A DNA stretch of 64,000 nt from Azadirachta indica (lineage: Eukaryota > Streptophyta > Magnoliopsida > Sapindales > Meliaceae): positions 12,856,913-12,920,912 of the forward strand of contig CM040450.1 of the NCBI GenBank assembly GCA_022749755.1, written 5' to 3'. Position 1 is the stretch's first letter, and every line of letters begins with the position of its first letter. This document shows positions 62,799 through 64,000 of this stretch, piece by piece. A program made the position numbers and the translations under genes. The notes under the pieces are model-generated. The model did no database searches and was not told the origin of the DNA. It was given only the letters and a program-made list of their open reading frames with translations.

Positions 62799-64000
62799 AT
62801 GGCGGTTTCGGAGGAAGAGTGTTCGACAGCAAAGTCGCGATCGTCCCCGTCTTCATCTTCAGCACCGGCGCCATCTCGGAACGTTCAGTACCTGGCGAAG
62901 TGCGTTCTCAGAGGTAGCGTCGTCCTCCAGGTCGCTTACGGCCATCTCCGCTCTCCGTCATCAAACGACGTCGTTTTTGGCAAGGTTGTTCAATGTTCTT
63001 TGCGCTAGTTTGTTGTACATATTGCCAATTTTGGAATTTATTGCCGTCTGGTGTAAGTTTAGTGTGAGTTGTTAGTTTGAAATGTTGTTGGAAGTAGAAT
63101 CAAGTGCAGATTAGAGCTTCATTGTTGCCGAGTTGAAACTTGAAACATGTTTCATCGTTGTATTTCCTAGCAATTTTAATTGTGTGTGTTTTGCAGATGT
63201 ATCTATTTACATGCTTGCTGTAACTTGGTGATGGCATTTTTTCAGGAGACCTCGATAGAGTTGGTAATAATTGCTGAAGATGGGATTGTACAATCAGTTT
63301 GTGAGCAGGCTGTATTTGGCACAATCAAAGATCTTGCAGTCATACCTTGGAATGAGAAGTTCTATGCAAGAAATCCACAGGTAGTTTAGAGAATTTACTC
63401 GTAATGAATACATTAGAGTTATTAACAATGATAAAGAAGTTTTGGCCATTCATTTTAGCTTTAAATCATTGTACTGAATAATTATCTTTCAGGGAAGGCA
63501 ATTATCCTGTGTAGAAATGTATACCTGGTCATTCTGAACCGATTTTATTGCGTTTTTCTTCTGTAGATGCTGGGAAAAGATCTTCTGGTTGTTATTTCTG
63601 ATTCTGGGAAGCTCTCATTTCTCAGTTTTTGCAATGAAATGCACAGGTTTTTTAGTTTTCTTGCCTACCTCAATATAACTTGTTAGTGGAAATGCATATT
63701 TTTATTACGTCTTGAGGGATGCTTACTGCAATGATAAATTATTGATTGTTGAAATAGGTTTTTGCCAGTAGCACATGTTCAGCTTTCCGGTCCAGGAAAT
63801 TCAAGGCATCAGCTTGGAAGAATGCTAGCTGTTGACTCCAGGCAAGTTGCTTTTGTGGCACAAGGAAAATATCTTTTTCTTTCCATAATATTTTGATCAT
63901 CTGGGCATTCCATCTAGGTAATTTGTGTGATGTGTGCGGCTGTGATCTGATTTGCATTTGTATCACCTCTTCTTCTCCTTTCATTATTTCACTTTACTTT
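62799..64000 (+). CDS. CPSF-A/DDB1-like subunit protein, 5' part (runs off the window)
   Basis: N-terminal part of a protein of the CPSF160/DDB1/SF3B3-like family, large WD40-type beta-propeller proteins of RNA processing or ubiquitin ligases. Visible coding exons: 62799-62984, 63246-63380, 63567-63646 and 63758-63841; 161 codons plus part of the next. The sequence MAVSEEEC, a Ser-rich linker, then YLAKCVLRGSVVLQVAYGH, VFGKETSIELVIIAEDGIV, VFGTIKDLAVIP, GKDLLVVISDSGKLSFLSF and LGRMLAVDS matches the plant CPSF-A subunit protein that I recall from Arabidopsis At3g11960. The fourth exon seems to end at an AG|GCAAGT donor, a GC-AG intron. The remainder lies beyond the window, so length and exact orthology cannot be judged. 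Confidence 0.85.

Noticed and set aside
1..64000. tRNA or rRNA genes
   Set aside because: None was recognised apart from the tRNA-like head of the SINE, which lacks a proper cloverleaf and a matching 3' half.

Overview
The window is nuclear DNA of a flowering plant, most likely a eudicot. The genes have many GT-AG introns and AT-rich intergenic DNA. The proteins are plant-specific or plant-type: a plastid homogentisate solanesyltransferase, an IQM calmodulin-binding protein, eIF3c, a plant-type MED7 and a CPSF-A/DDB1-like protein. Transposons are of plant types (Ty1/copia, tRNA-derived SINE, foldback MITEs). The species cannot be fixed from sequence alone.

Layout. 1-12 kb: HST, ten coding exons, + strand; intron 6 carries a SINE with a 21-bp target duplication and intron 7 carries a decayed antisense Ty1/copia element with GATTG target duplication. 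13-16.3 kb: IQM-type gene, - strand, convergent with HST. 16.5-24 kb: AT-rich intergenic DNA with microsatellites and a retroposon-like insertion. 24-50.6 kb: a tandem array of eIF3c genes, all +. Copies A (28.6-32.0 kb) and B (40.8-44.2 kb) are open throughout. Copy C (47.2-50.6 kb) has a 1-nt frameshift in the PCI region. Two decayed relics (about 25.5 and 38.8 kb) lie upstream of A and B. A and B sit in a large segmental duplication whose halves differ by transposon insertions. 51.6-54.2 kb: TRAF-type zinc-finger gene, - strand, with a long charged repeat tail. 58.3-61.1 kb: MED7, +. 62.8 kb to the edge: 5' part of a CPSF-A/DDB1-like gene, +.

The genes do not form one pathway: plastoquinone/tocopherol biosynthesis, calmodulin signalling, translation initiation, Mediator and a CPSF-A-like factor are neighbours by descent. 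From memory, HST, a TRAF-like gene and a CPSF-A gene are also neighbours on Arabidopsis chromosome 3, which would make the eIF3c array and MED7 later arrivals in an old gene neighbourhood.

No wholly new system was found. The most interesting signals are in the eIF3c array: exon 2 of B and C is almost identical although their introns and exon 3 differ (ectopic gene conversion), copy A has a replaced promoter and first exon, copy C is newly broken, and relic copies remain. The copia element in HST is damaged mainly by C-to-T type changes. Exon boundaries were read by eye from splice signals and reading-frame continuity and add up to whole codons in each complete gene.
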